Shown: positions 26,948 through 36,998, numbered from the stretch's first letter. The stretch is DNA of 64,000 bases from Streptococcus parasanguinis (GCF_016648855.1 NZ_JACLQU010000004.1:62001-126000), one strand, 5' to 3'. Notes: generated by a model not told the origin, from the letters alone. Numbers and translations: made by a program.

Positions 26948-28695
26948 TATTTCACTTTCTTTATCATTCTTTTTAGTATATATTTCACAGCTCTTGCTGG
27001 TCCAATCACAATATACTTCAAGGCCCCTTTAATCCCTCCTATTTGATTAAAGTCCACAAAGGTATGCGGTTGGAGATCCTCACGATTGTTCAATTGCTTA
27101 TTATCGATAAACGGTGTCAGAACATGTGGGTTTTGAGAGATCCTAAAGTCATATTTTTGATCCCAAGCAATATAGATCAACAAGCGTTCAATCGCATGAA
27201 GGATTGAATTCTGTGGTAAAGGTTCAGCTGGAACATCTGCTGCTGTCAAATTCAAATCAAAGAGTGGTTTCAAAGCATCATATTTAAACCAAACAAAGGT
27301 TCCATAACTCATGACAAAGGTATTGAGATTCTTGAAATCAATCGACTTGGTCGCTCCCATCCGTTCCCATAGCTTGTTCATCTCTGGCGAAATGAGGGCT
27401 TCATTCCAGGCAACCACTATTCGATTGTAACGGAAGAAAGTTGGAATATCTGCGATGGTGATTCCGACTTTTGGATTGGCCTCCATGTTGGCAAGGATTT
27501 GATCCGCTGGCTTGACCAGCATCTCAATCAATTCTTTCCGCCAAGATTCACCTGCCCAAAAATCTGCTTCTTTTGATTTCTTGGTATGGAAATGACCGAC
27601 ATAATCATAGTGGGAGAGTTGCTCTTTTAAGAGTAGCATTGGCAACACATCCCGACCAATGTTTCCAGTCATCACAACCGTGGCATCTTGTGCTCGATGA
27701 GAAAGAATTTTCTCAACAGCCTGCTTCTTCTCTTCTGCATCTGTCGTGATCCATAAGTCATAAGCGAAATGAAAGGCTTGAAAAGCATCTAGAAATTCTT
27801 CCAAGAGGTCCACATAAAAGACATGAAGATGAACCCCAACTTTTTTACCAAACTCTCCAGCTAATTCCTGATTTTTCAAGTACTTACGAGACAAGAGATA
27901 AGGAAAGTCCGGACGATCAATCATAGACATGTGGTTAAGAATCAAATCCAATGGATAGTCCGATACACGCTCCAATTCATCAAAAATATAAGGCATGATT
28001 CCTTCATTGTTTGCAATGGTTTTGACTTTGATGAAAGGAACCTTATGATTGAGAATCGCTGTAGGGTTGTAGTATGAAAAGTCCGGATAGAGCATCCCTG
28101 TTGTGTCTTCATGGATGGTATCAAAAACAGTTTTATAGCGAAAACCAGCATCCAAAAAGTTCGTTGTGACCTTGGTCTCGTAGTTATCAATCACATCTTG
28201 AACATCTGTGAAGTCCTGAACACCCTGCCAAAATTCATGAAAGGCGCTCGATGTTAGCACCTTTTTTTTAAAGCTAAGATAATAACTTTGAATATGCTCG
28301 TTAAAATCCTTGTCTTTCCGGTAATTGGTCATTCCCCAGAAATCCACTTCATCATCATTTTCAAACTGCTGGTAGATTGGTTTTAGATCCCAAAGAGGTC
28401 CAAAGCAGGTATCATTCATGAGGGTAACAGAATCAAAGTGAGCCAGTTGATCAAAGCCGACTGTCTTCATTCCATCCCGCCAAGCCGCAAAGTCAAAACC
28501 ACTATTTTGACGTTCGAGAATATCGTCCACCAACTGTTGCGAAGACAAATGGGCCTTCACATCTTCTGGTAGCTGACTATTGGAGATAAAGACCACCCGT
28601 GAATACAAGGGACGAATTTTTTCTAATTGGTAAAGTACATGTCCACTGATAAAGTTAAATTTATTAAAGTGGACATATAAAAGTAAACGTTGCAT
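26947..28695 (-). CDS. rgpF: Rhamnan synthesis protein RgpF
   Basis: A 582-residue cytoplasmic glycosyltransferase that extends the rhamnan chain. It has the RgpF-family start LLYVHFNKFNFISGHVLYQL, the FDFAAWRDGM and LMNDTCFGPL motifs, and a second half with VMTGNIGRDVLPMLLL and YVGHFHTKKS, which repeats that conserved pattern. It sits between the GT2 gene and the glycerol-phosphate transferase, with one-base spacing and overlap, so the three are coupled. Confidence 0.93.
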   Translation of the reverse strand: MQRLLLYVHFNKFNFISGHVLYQLEKIRPLYSRVVFISNSQLPEDVKAHLSSQQLVDDILERQNSGFDFAAWRDGMKTVGFDQLAHFDSVTLMNDTCFGPLWDLKPIYQQFENDDEVDFWGMTNYRKDKDFNEHIQSYYLSFKKKVLTSSAFHEFWQGVQDFTDVQDVIDNYETKVTTNFLDAGFRYKTVFDTIHEDTTGMLYPDFSYYNPTAILNHKVPFIKVKTIANNEGIMPYIFDELERVSDYPLDLILNHMSMIDRPDFPYLLSRKYLKNQELAGEFGKKVGVHLHVFYVDLLEEFLDAFQAFHFAYDLWITTDAEEKKQAVEKILSHRAQDATVVMTGNIGRDVLPMLLLKEQLSHYDYVGHFHTKKSKEADFWAGESWRKELIEMLVKPADQILANMEANPKVGITIADIPTFFRYNRIVVAWNEALISPEMNKLWERMGATKSIDFKNLNTFVMSYGTFVWFKYDALKPLFDLNLTAADVPAEPLPQNSILHAIERLLIYIAWDQKYDFRISQNPHVLTPFIDNKQLNNREDLQPHTFVDFNQIGGIKGALKYIVIGPARAVKYILKRMIKKVK

Positions 28696-28696
28696 A

Positions 28697-29698
28697 TTAT
28701 TTCCTTATTCTTAAGAATTTCAAGATCTTTGTTGGAATGGTCCAACGGCGAGAATGGATGACGGAATTGTATTCATGAGATAATTTTTCATTTTTTTGAA
28801 TCAATTCTTGTACGTTTTGAGATAATTCATCCAGTTTATTTATTGAAATTTCTAAATCTTTTTGAAGATGATTGATTAAGTTTCCCATTTCAAAAATCCG
28901 CCATTCTTGCTTTGCATCATGTTCGGCTTGTATTTTTGCAATGTCTAAAATATCCTGTTCAGGGTACTTATTTAGATACTCTAATTGTGTTTTTAATAAA
29001 CCATCAATCCTATATTTCATTTTGACAGGATCTACTGGTCTTGAATCTGAATTACTTGACATTCTATACGCAACAGTTGCATCTTCAATAAATGTAAGTT
29101 CTGTCAGATGAAAGAATTCCAACTGCATTGGGAAACCATCATCTACAGAATCCGGTGCTATCATGTGATTTACTTTTTGCATTAATTCAGTTTCAATCAT
29201 CCACGACGAAGGTAATGTCATACCTTTCGTGGCTAACATTTTACTATATGTATTTGCATATGCAATAGGACCATTTTTAAAAACATTTTCGTGGATAATC
29301 TTATTGTCTTCATCCACAATATTAAATTCTGTATTACACCACTTAGAGTTTTCATTTGATTCTAATAAATCAAATTGTTTTTGTAATTTTTTTGAATCAA
29401 TCCAAAAATCGTCTGCGTCACATCTTGCAATATACTTCGCTGTTACCTGATCACAAATATCAATCCAAGTTCTAGTTAATCCTTTGTTCCGATCATTAAA
29501 TACAAGAGAAATTTTATCTGGGTATCGATCCCTATAATCTAATAATATCTCTCTTGAATTATCTGTTGAGCAATCATCAACAACTAGAATATCATATGGA
29601 AAATCTGTTTCTTGGCACAAAAAACTATCTAGAGCCATTGAAATATATTGACTATAATTGTAACTCGTACAAACTATTGTTACCACTGAATCCTTCAT
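28697..29698 (-). CDS. Family 2 glycosyltransferase, RgpE position
   Basis: A 333-residue cytoplasmic glycosyltransferase. The GT-A domain has TIVCTSYNYSQYI, DILVVDDCSTDNS and the metal-binding RCDADDFW; a coiled-coil-like region follows (about 270-315, many N, K, E, L) before a basic tail. In S. mutans the gene in this position is rgpE, a side-chain glucosyltransferase, and GacG occupies a comparable role in S. pyogenes; the sugar cannot be told here. The start is the ATG at 29698 with AGGTG six bases upstream, rather than the GTG three codons earlier. The sequence is more AT-rich than rgpA-C. Confidence 0.82.
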   Translation of the reverse strand: MKDSVVTIVCTSYNYSQYISMALDSFLCQETDFPYDILVVDDCSTDNSREILLDYRDRYPDKISLVFNDRNKGLTRTWIDICDQVTAKYIARCDADDFWIDSKKLQKQFDLLESNENSKWCNTEFNIVDEDNKIIHENVFKNGPIAYANTYSKMLATKGMTLPSSWMIETELMQKVNHMIAPDSVDDGFPMQLEFFHLTELTFIEDATVAYRMSSNSDSRPVDPVKMKYRIDGLLKTQLEYLNKYPEQDILDIAKIQAEHDAKQEWRIFEMGNLINHLQKDLEISINKLDELSQNVQELIQKNEKLSHEYNSVIHSRRWTIPTKILKFLRIRK

Positions 29699-29707
29699 AA
29701 TAATCAC

Positions 29708-30919
29708 CTATTCGATAATATCCCACTTCCCATTTCTCTGAATTAACCCAGAAGAAGAGTCCATAGCTGAAAAATCATCATTTGCTATATCCGTTCGATT
29801 CATTACAATTAGAGGTGCGTTAGCTTCTGTTGCAAAAGCTAACATTTCACGTGATTCTCCCAAAATAGTGACCTGTAATTTTAATTTTAAATTATTGATT
29901 GCATTTAAACTACATTTATATCGAAAAATCTTGTGTCCCTTTGATGTTGTTGGAAAATCATAAGTGTTGTCATTATAAATCCAAATATTTCTATCAATAT
30001 CTGTCATAGAGAAAACTAAGTAAGTAACTATATCTTCTTCTAAATCATAAGAAACTTCAAATTCTACCATATCGTTCTGATGGATAACTTGATCCGAAAT
30101 CATTTTGACTTTTAGATTTTTTACTACACTAATATGATTCTTACGATCGTCAGTTTTCTCAGGATGTTTACTTGTAGTCGCATTATCAACACTATACTGA
30201 TTTGCTACATCTTCTGGGGCTCCCAATGCCTTCACCAAACCATTTTCAATCAAAACAGCCTTGTTACAATATTTCTTAACGGCTCCCATATCATGGGTAA
30301 CTAGGATAGTGGTTTTCCCTGATTTCTTGCGTTCTTGGAAGTAATCGTTACACTTGCGCTGGAAGGCCTCATCTCCTACTGCTAGGACCTCGTCCAAAAT
30401 CAAGATATCGCCTTGGGCCTTAATCGCAACCGAAAAGGCTAGACGAACCTGCATCCCCGATGAGTAGTTCTTGAGCTTTTGGTTCATGAATTCATGCAAC
30501 TCGGCAAAGTCTACGATGTCATCATACATGGCATCAATTTCAGCTGTTGAGAAGCCCAGCATGGCCCCGTTCATGTAGACATTTTCACGACCTGTCAGTT
30601 CTGGGTTAAAGCCCACTCCAAGCTCAATAAAGGACACCAGTTTCCCATCAATAGTGACGGTACCTTTTTCCGGCACATAGATTTCAGAAATAATTTTTAA
30701 AAGGGTCGATTTCCCAGAACCATTTCTTCCGAGGATCCCGAAAAAGTCTCCTTTTTCTACTTCAAAAGAAATATCCTTTAGGACGTGTTGTTCTTTATAG
30801 CCTTTAATGCCTTTAAAGCGATTGACCAGGGCAGTTCGAAGACTATTGGTTGCTTCTGTTGGCAACTTAAAGTACTTGCTGACATGATCTACTTTTACTG
30901 CAATTTGTTTATCTGTCAT
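29708..30919 (-). CDS. rgpD: Polysaccharide ABC exporter ATPase (RgpD/Wzt type)
   Basis: The ATPase of the exporter that flips lipid-linked rhamnan. Residues 1-250 form the nucleotide-binding domain with Walker A GRNGSGKST, signature NYSSGMQVRLAF, Walker B ILILDEVLAVGD and the switch His in VTHDM. Residues 275-403 form a beta-rich Wzt-like carbohydrate-recognition domain. That extra domain suggests recognition of a modified chain end. It is AT-rich compared with the ATPase part, a sign of domain exchange. It overlaps rgpC by one base. Confidence 0.93.
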   Translation of the reverse strand: MTDKQIAVKVDHVSKYFKLPTEATNSLRTALVNRFKGIKGYKEQHVLKDISFEVEKGDFFGILGRNGSGKSTLLKIISEIYVPEKGTVTIDGKLVSFIELGVGFNPELTGRENVYMNGAMLGFSTAEIDAMYDDIVDFAELHEFMNQKLKNYSSGMQVRLAFSVAIKAQGDILILDEVLAVGDEAFQRKCNDYFQERKKSGKTTILVTHDMGAVKKYCNKAVLIENGLVKALGAPEDVANQYSVDNATTSKHPEKTDDRKNHISVVKNLKVKMISDQVIHQNDMVEFEVSYDLEEDIVTYLVFSMTDIDRNIWIYNDNTYDFPTTSKGHKIFRYKCSLNAINNLKLKLQVTILGESREMLAFATEANAPLIVMNRTDIANDDFSAMDSSSGLIQRNGKWDIIE

Positions 30920-31725
30920 TAGAGAATCTCCGCAAATTTCTTAGCATGTTTGTTAAAGTAAGCAAAGCCAGCGACAAAAATAAGAATTGGCAAGACATAA
31001 GGAATCAGAACCAAGAACTTATTTTCCACCAAAAGCCAGACAGGGGTATTGGCCTTATCGATCAAGAAGTAACGCATGTCTTGAATCATTTGAGCCAAAG
31101 GATTCATCATGACCAACTTAGCAGCCCATGGATTGCGGTCTGCGATAAAGGTAATCGGATAGATAATTGGCGTCGCATACAAGCCTGCTTGCAAGAGTAC
31201 TTCCCAGACTTGTCCAAGATCGCGGAAACGAACAAAAAATGTCGCTAAGATCAATGCGCATCCTGTCGCCATCAAGAACAACTCAAAGAACAACGGAATC
31301 ACCATCAAAGCTGTCCAAGAAAATGTCACTCCATTAAAGAATGAAAAAATCAAGACCACTACAAGGTTAATAACAAAATTGATGGCTGCTCCTGAAATCG
31401 CAGACAAAACAATGATATGTTTGGAGAAGTTCAACTTCCGCAACAGGTCGCCTCGACTAACGATCGACACCATCCCCATAGATGTGGCTTCTGAAAAGAA
31501 GCCCCAGATTACATTGGCCAACAAGAGGGCAACTGGGAAATGGGGAACATCTCCACCCAAACGTAAAAATCGGATGAAGACAATATACATGATCGTAAAG
31601 GTCATCAGGGGCTTTAAAATGGACCAAAGATAACCGATCGCTGATCCTTGGTAGCGTAATTTAAAGTCTGTTTTGATTAATTCTCGTAATAAAATTCGAT
31701 TTTTCTGACTAAAAACGTCAAACAT
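30919..31725 (-). CDS. rgpC: Polysaccharide ABC exporter permease (RgpC/Wzm type)
   Basis: A 268-residue ABC-2 permease with six helices. The early KTDFKLRYQGSAIGYLWSILKPLMTF motif is typical of O-antigen/teichoic-acid exporters. It pairs with RgpD to move the rhamnan on its lipid carrier across the membrane. One-base overlaps (TAATG type) with rgpB upstream and rgpD downstream show translational coupling. Confidence 0.94.
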   Translation of the reverse strand: MFDVFSQKNRILLRELIKTDFKLRYQGSAIGYLWSILKPLMTFTIMYIVFIRFLRLGGDVPHFPVALLLANVIWGFFSEATSMGMVSIVSRGDLLRKLNFSKHIIVLSAISGAAINFVINLVVVLIFSFFNGVTFSWTALMVIPLFFELFLMATGCALILATFFVRFRDLGQVWEVLLQAGLYATPIIYPITFIADRNPWAAKLVMMNPLAQMIQDMRYFLIDKANTPVWLLVENKFLVLIPYVLPILIFVAGFAYFNKHAKKFAEIL

Positions 31726-32666
31726 TATTTTTTACCTCGATATGCAAACTTTGTCAGAATCAAGCTGGTAAACACAACCGTATGAAAAGCTCGGTTCTTC
31801 CGGTAACCATACTGACGAATCCGTCTCAAACGTTCTTTTAGTGGAACATCCATAATGGTGACAAAGTTTTCAATGATTTCTTTAGTTTGGGAACTGACAG
31901 GCAGATCCAATAGATTTTTTGCTTGTTCTTGACTGGACTCAATGAGATTCCAATATTTAGCAAAAAGAATATGAGGGCGAACCCAATTTTTAACCCGTTT
32001 TCTAAGGGTACGAGCCCCCAGAACATTGCTACTGTGCTGACGGTACAATTCTGTTGGCCGATCGATATAGATGAGCTTCCCAAATGCAGTTGCCAACAAG
32101 GCCAAATACCAATCATGCATAAGAAGTGCATGTTTTTCTTGACCCGTCCATAAGTCAGCCAGCGCGTGGTTAATCATGGCTACCCCACCAGTTACCGTAT
32201 TTTCCGTCAACTCTTGAATCAATTCTGTATTGGCATGATCAGACTGGGTGCGAATCATACTCTCATGCTGCACATTCAAATTTTCATCGACCACTTTTAA
32301 ATCTGTGTAGATCAGCAAAGGCACTTCTTGAGGATGCTTCTCTGCTTCTGCTACTTGAAGGGCAATCTTTTCAGGAAGCCAGACATCATCTTGGTCACTG
32401 AAGCAATAAAGATCAGCTTTTTCATATTTCAGAAGGGCATGGAAGCTCTTGATAACACCAAGATTTTCGATAGCTCCTTGGTTGATAAAGCGAATGCGCT
32501 CATCCTGAGCTACTAGCTCTTGAATAATCTCTACCGTACCATCTCTTGACCCATCATCCCGAATCAAGAGTTGCCAGTCCTGATAGGTCTGGTCTTGGAT
32601 ACTTTTGACCTGCTCTTTTAGATACTGCTCACCATTGTAGGTGGACAACAAGATATTTACTTTCAT
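31725..32666 (-). CDS. rgpB: Rhamnosyltransferase RgpB
   Basis: A 313-residue family 2 glycosyltransferase: NILLSTYNGEQYLKEQVKSI at the start, IRDDGSRDGT, and the metal-binding SDQDDVW motif, with DWYLALLATAFGKL near the acceptor site. RgpB adds rhamnose from dTDP-rhamnose to the growing chain. It overlaps the end of rgpA by 4 bases and the start of rgpC by one. Confidence 0.92.
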   Translation of the reverse strand: MKVNILLSTYNGEQYLKEQVKSIQDQTYQDWQLLIRDDGSRDGTVEIIQELVAQDERIRFINQGAIENLGVIKSFHALLKYEKADLYCFSDQDDVWLPEKIALQVAEAEKHPQEVPLLIYTDLKVVDENLNVQHESMIRTQSDHANTELIQELTENTVTGGVAMINHALADLWTGQEKHALLMHDWYLALLATAFGKLIYIDRPTELYRQHSSNVLGARTLRKRVKNWVRPHILFAKYWNLIESSQEQAKNLLDLPVSSQTKEIIENFVTIMDVPLKERLRRIRQYGYRKNRAFHTVVFTSLILTKFAYRGKK

Positions 32667-33811
32667 GATAAGAATAATTCCTCGTACTCACCTACAATTT
32701 TTTCCCAGGTAAAGTTTTGTTTCATGTTGGCTTTGGCTAATTGACCCCATTCAGTTACATCTTTTAAAGAATCAACCTGGTTGATCAAATGCGCCAAATT
32801 CCCAGTTTCTTTAGTCCAATATTGGGCTGTGTCTTTTGCGACCGTTTGGTTAAAGGAAACGCCTAAAACCAAATTCAGATCCGTCTGAGCGAGAGCCTCT
32901 AGGAGACCTGGATTTGTTCCTCCCACTTCATGACCATGGATATAGGCAAAGGCTTCTTTACGGATATATTTCAAGAGGTCTTGATCATAGACCGTTCCTA
33001 CAAACTTGAAGCGTGGATCCTGATCAAATCCAGTTCGAACTCGGAGCTCCTCAAAATAAGGATTGCCTTCATGATTACAAATGATCACCAAATCCCGCTT
33101 GGAGGAAGAGGCCATAAATTCACGAATGGCAGTCTCGTAATTATTTTCTGGAACAAAGCGACCCAAAATCAAGTAATAGTTTTTCTCCTGTGTCTGCCAC
33201 TTCTGATAGAGTTCTCTGACCTTCCTGTCCTGATTGGTCAGACTGGTCGGAGATAAGTCCGTCCCATAGGCAATATAGGTCGTTTTAGACCACGGGTAGG
33301 CTTCCTTGATATAGGACTCGATACCAGGGTTGTCAGAAATCACCAAATCTGCGTGGCGCGTCATGATCTTTTCAGAATACTTGAGATAGGCTTGGATCGG
33401 CTTGGCCCACTTGGCCCGCTTCCACTCCAGTCCATCTGGGTTGATATAAAATCGTCCGCCTATCTTATGGATCTTGCGCGCAAAGGGCGCCACAAAGGCT
33501 CCGATTGTATTGCCCAATACGTAAAAAATCGACTGTTCAATTCCTTGTTTCTTAATAAGCTTCAAGGCGTAGTTGATGGCCATCATATCATAGGCGATGA
33601 CACGCGCAGGCCCAAGCTTAGGGGCTTTAATGGTAAAACAATCCACACCCTTGTAGTCAAAATGTTGATAAGCTTGATCATTAGAAAGGCAGGCAACATG
33701 GTACTGGATATCTGGAGACACTTGATGCGAAACCAATTGGTCCACAAAAGTCTCAAAACCGCCATATTGAGCCGGAAGCCCACGACTTCCGATAATAAAA
33801 ACATGTTGCAT
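32663..33811 (-). CDS. rgpA: Rhamnosyltransferase RgpA (DUF1972/GT4)
   Basis: A 382-residue glycosyltransferase with the DUF1972 start VFIIGSRGLPAQYGGFETFVDQL and a GT4-like C-half (LILGRFVPENNYE, GHEVGGTNPGLLEALA). It starts rhamnan assembly by adding the first rhamnose to the GlcNAc-lipid primer. The start is set at the ATG at 33811 because AAAGGGAAC precedes it; the frame is open eight codons further. It opens the operon rgpA-B-C-D-GT2-F-gacH. Confidence 0.93.
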   Translation of the reverse strand: MQHVFIIGSRGLPAQYGGFETFVDQLVSHQVSPDIQYHVACLSNDQAYQHFDYKGVDCFTIKAPKLGPARVIAYDMMAINYALKLIKKQGIEQSIFYVLGNTIGAFVAPFARKIHKIGGRFYINPDGLEWKRAKWAKPIQAYLKYSEKIMTRHADLVISDNPGIESYIKEAYPWSKTTYIAYGTDLSPTSLTNQDRKVRELYQKWQTQEKNYYLILGRFVPENNYETAIREFMASSSKRDLVIICNHEGNPYFEELRVRTGFDQDPRFKFVGTVYDQDLLKYIRKEAFAYIHGHEVGGTNPGLLEALAQTDLNLVLGVSFNQTVAKDTAQYWTKETGNLAHLINQVDSLKDVTEWGQLAKANMKQNFTWEKIVGEYEELFLS

Positions 33812-33845
33812 AGAGTTCCCTTTCAAATCATTCACAGTCTATTCA

Positions 33846-33854
33846 ATTATACCA
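33846..33854 (-). promoter_or_regulatory. Extended -10 promoter of the rgp operon
   Basis: TGGTATAAT on the minus strand with TAGGCA 17 bases upstream. The start near 33839 leaves a leader of about 28 bases before rgpA. Confidence 0.65.
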
Positions 33855-33879
33855 TTTTCTAGGTTTTTTGCCTAATGCA

Positions 33880-33908
33880 AACAGAAAAGCGACCCTTGAG
33901 GGCCGCTT
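33880..33908 (-). terminator. Terminator of rmlD
   Basis: AAGCGGCCCT and AGGGTCGCTT (minus strand, 33887-33908) pair almost fully around CA, followed by TTCTGTTT. It separates rmlD from the rgp operon, although read-through is possible. Confidence 0.75.
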
Positions 33909-33918
33909 CTATTTGTTC

Positions 33919-34770
33919 TTATTTCACTTCTTGTTTGTAAAATTCTTTCAAAGCATCTTTCCAAGTTGGAATAACGAATCCTGTAGCCTTAGCCTTAGCC
34001 AAACTCATTGTTGAGTTAAGCGGGCGTTTCGCTTTAGCTGGGAATTGGCTGGAATCCACTGGCTTCACTTCAACATCCGTATCTTTGAGGATTTCAACTG
34101 CAAAGTCATACCAAGTTGTATCTTCTGCTGCATCATTTGACAAGTGGTAATAACCATACTCCTTACGGTTTTCAGCCAAATAAGTCATAAACTCTGCAAG
34201 AGTACGGGTCCAGGTTGGACGACCATGTTGGTCGTTGACGACTGTAAGTGTTTTGTGAGTCTTCGCAAGATTTTGCATGGTGAAGACAAAGTTCTTACCG
34301 TAGTTTCCAAAGACCCAAGCTGTACGGATAATATAGAAGTTAGACACATGCTTCTCAACCAATTCTTCCCCCATACGTTTGGTACGACCGTACTCTGTTT
34401 GAGGATCTGGTTGATCGTCTACTTCCCATTCTTGTCCCACTGGTTTTTTCCCATCAAAAACGTAGTCCGTTGAGATATAGACTAGGGTTGCGCCGTGCTT
34501 TTCAGACGCTTTTGCTACATTTTCCGTACCAGTCACGTTGATGGCATAGTCCAACTCTTTTCCTTCATCTTCTGCCGCATCCACAGCTGTGTAAGCAGCA
34601 CAGTGATATACCAAGGTTGGTTTTACTTCCTCAAATACCTCGTCTACTTTCTCTGCATTTGTGATGTCCATTTCAGCTACATCAACAGCTACATATTCTT
34701 CATTTCGTTCATCTAACAAATGGCGAAGCTCCGTTCCAAGCTGCCCATTTGCTCCTGTAATTAAAATCAT
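33919..34770 (-). CDS. rmlD: dTDP-4-dehydrorhamnose reductase
   Basis: Last step of dTDP-L-rhamnose synthesis, the donor for the rhamnan. The 283-residue SDR protein has the GANGQLG nucleotide loop, YISTDYVFDG with the catalytic YxxxK in YGRTKRMGE, and WVFGNYGKNFVFTM. In S. pyogenes this is gacA, also directly upstream of the rhamnan operon. The other rml genes (A, B and C) are not in the window. It has its own promoter and terminator. Confidence 0.95.
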   Translation of the reverse strand: MILITGANGQLGTELRHLLDERNEEYVAVDVAEMDITNAEKVDEVFEEVKPTLVYHCAAYTAVDAAEDEGKELDYAINVTGTENVAKASEKHGATLVYISTDYVFDGKKPVGQEWEVDDQPDPQTEYGRTKRMGEELVEKHVSNFYIIRTAWVFGNYGKNFVFTMQNLAKTHKTLTVVNDQHGRPTWTRTLAEFMTYLAENRKEYGYYHLSNDAAEDTTWYDFAVEILKDTDVEVKPVDSSQFPAKAKRPLNSTMSLAKAKATGFVIPTWKDALKEFYKQEVK

Positions 34771-34802
34771 GTTACGTTCCTTTCGAATGCTTTTTCCTTA
34801 TC

Positions 34803-34811
34803 ATTATAGCA
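34803..34811 (-). promoter_or_regulatory. Extended -10 promoter of rmlD
   Basis: TGCTATAAT on the minus strand, directly after the T-tract of the preceding terminator. The AAAGGAACG ribosome-binding site comes about 30 bases later. Confidence 0.65.
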
Positions 34812-34836
34812 AAAAAAGCAGAAGTTTTCTGCTTTT
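34811..34836 (-). terminator. Terminator after the broken membrane-protein gene
   Basis: AAAAGCAGAA and TTCTGCTTTT (34814-34836) form a 10-bp stem with a three-base loop, followed on the minus strand by T7, which continues directly into the rmlD -10 box. Confidence 0.75.
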
Positions 34837-36076
34837 AAACAACACACCTTTTCCTAGTTAACAGTGGTATGATATCACTTAACAAATTGCAAGAAATAAT
34901 AAAAAGACTTATCATTACAGGAAGATGTGTCCTTGCTCCTGAAGCATAGATCGTTGGAGAAAATGAAACTAACATTCTTCCAACCATTCCAATAGTTAAT
35001 AAATAAACATACCATATCCTCTTTTCTTTATCTACAACAAAATATAACGAAAGAAGAATAAAAATAAATATTAGTAAGTAGATAAATACTGCACTATAAT
35101 TCTCAATATTATTAACAAACACCCCTGTCTTATTTGCATTCTTACTAATCAAAAATATTTTATAAAGGGATAAATTAAATTTTAACTTACTTGCAATCAA
35201 AAGTAAAATAACAAATATGCTCAATATAAACGATAATACTCTTTTAGTTAATAATGAAATAATCAAAATTAAGACTAAGAAAAATAAAATAAATAAATAT
35301 GGTTTTGATATTGTTAATAAATTCTCGCCTGTTTCTAGAATACCCAATGAAATTTTTTGAATTATATTTAAATTTTTAAAATTTGGAAACCAATTTTGAG
35401 TCTCTTGCATTATTCGAATAGAATTGCCAGGGCTTAATTTAACAGATAAAATAGCCAAAATGCTAAAACTTAAATAAACTATATCAAACTTTTTTAAAGA
35501 TTTATTTTTTAAATCTCTGACACATTCGAATAAAAGCCACAAAAAAGAATAAACAGCTAATTGCTCTTGCATAATTGAAAAGACAAAAAATATCATACTC
35601 TAAACTTTGACCAAAATGTATTTTGAGGTTCTATAATATAAAGAAAAAATTAGCAGAGAAGCCGGAAAAATATAATTCGTATAGGTAGGAATAGCACCTG
35701 CGCTAACAAATAGTGTCCTAGGAAAAAACAAAAATAGCAACACACCTGGTAACAAAGGAAAGTTAGGACAAAGTTTTCGACTACATATCAATAAAAAAAG
35801 TGTTGCCAAAAATGCTGAAAATATAAATATTAATTCATGTAAAGAAAAATACATGGTAGCAGATTCAATTAGCAATCTACTACTCCAAGTCATATATCGA
35901 AAGATTGCGAAATATAGATAATTAAAATTTATTTGTTGAGCATGAACGATAAACCCCGTCTGATCTCCAACAGGATACACACTATTTGCCTGGTAGAATC
36001 TATAAGCAAATAGAGCTGAAACAAAAACCAAAAATAAACCAAAATATACTTTTTTAATCTTTAATAGTCTTTTCAT
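34835..36076 (-). pseudogene. Polytopic membrane protein (possible GT-C glycosyltransferase) split by an in-frame TAG
   Basis: Two open frames (36076-35600 and 35596-34835) lie in the same reading frame, separated only by TAG at 35600-35602 and one AGT codon. Joined they give about 413 residues with some 10-11 helices. The N-terminal half has FLFFPRTLFVSAGAIPTYTNYIFPA and the second half begins MIFFVFSIMQEQLAVYSFLWLL, the pattern of DUF6056/GtrC-like glucosyltransferases as I recall them. So this is one gene with a nonsense mutation, a sequencing error, or a readthrough case. Its start overlaps the end of the GT2 gene by 23 bases, suggesting a functional pair. Confidence 0.72.
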
Positions 36077-36998
36077 CACTTTTCTCTTTTATCAAATAAA
36101 CTGGACGCTTCTTGGTTTCCATGAAAATTTTGCCAATATATTTACCCAAAATCCCAATAGTTAGCAATTGGAAGCCCCCAAGGAAAAGAATCACTGTCAT
36201 AAGAGATGGCCAACCAGAAGTCGGATCTCCAAAGACTAGTGTACGGATCACAATTAGAACCACCATGATAAAGGCCAAGATCCAAGATAGAAGACCACCA
36301 ATAAAGGCAATATTTAGTGGGGCATCTGAGAAGTTAACGATCCCTTCAATCGAGTATTTGAAGAGAGACCAAAAATTCCAAGACGTCTCTCCTGCCACGC
36401 GCTCTACATTTTTATATTCGAGGTATTCTGTCTCAAATCCTACCCAAGCAAAAATCCCTTTTGAAAAACGATTGTACTCGGATAACTCCATAATGGCATC
36501 GACCATTGGGCGACGCATCAAACGGAAATCACGCGCTCCATCGACCATTTCCACTTGGCTAATATGATTGATCAATTTATAAAACATCCGTGCAAAGAAA
36601 GAGCGAATCGGTGGTTCCCCATCACGGGTTACGCGTCTCGTTCCGACACAGTCTAAATCCGGATCTTCCTCCAACTTCTGCTTCATTTCAATCAATAACT
36701 CTGGCGGATCTTGTAGGTCTACATCCATAACAGTCACATAATCTCCCTTGGCACGCTCAAGTCCTGCATACAAAGCCGCCTCTTTCCCAAAATTACGAGA
36801 AAAAGAAAGATAATGCACATTTGAATCTACAACATGCAATTTTCGAAGAACAGATAGTGTTCGATCTAACGAACCGTCGTTTATAAAAATATATTCAAAC
36901 TTTTCTTCCATCTCCATCCGAACACGCTCCATCTCCCTGTAAAAAAATGGTATTGATTCTTCTTCATTAAAACATGGGACTACAACTGATATGGTCAT
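36054..36998 (-). CDS. GtrB-like polyprenyl-phosphate glycosyltransferase
   Basis: A 314-residue GT2 enzyme of the dolichol-phosphate-mannose synthase type: VVVPCFNEEESIPFFYREM, FINDGSLDRT, the DVDLQDPPEL metal site, and two C-terminal helices (about 230-255 and 268-290). It would load a sugar, probably glucose or GlcNAc, on undecaprenyl phosphate for use outside the cell. It is followed directly by the split membrane gene, the likely transferase using its product. It has its own promoter after a terminator. Confidence 0.86.
   Translation of the reverse strand: MTISVVVPCFNEEESIPFFYREMERVRMEMEEKFEYIFINDGSLDRTLSVLRKLHVVDSNVHYLSFSRNFGKEAALYAGLERAKGDYVTVMDVDLQDPPELLIEMKQKLEEDPDLDCVGTRRVTRDGEPPIRSFFARMFYKLINHISQVEMVDGARDFRLMRRPMVDAIMELSEYNRFSKGIFAWVGFETEYLEYKNVERVAGETSWNFWSLFKYSIEGIVNFSDAPLNIAFIGGLLSWILAFIMVVLIVIRTLVFGDPTSGWPSLMTVILFLGGFQLLTIGILGKYIGKIFMETKKRPVYLIKEKSDEKTIKD

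Noticed and set aside
33353..33862. Plus-strand frame of 169 codons opposite rgpA
   Set aside because: Antisense to rgpA and through its promoter; no supporting signals.
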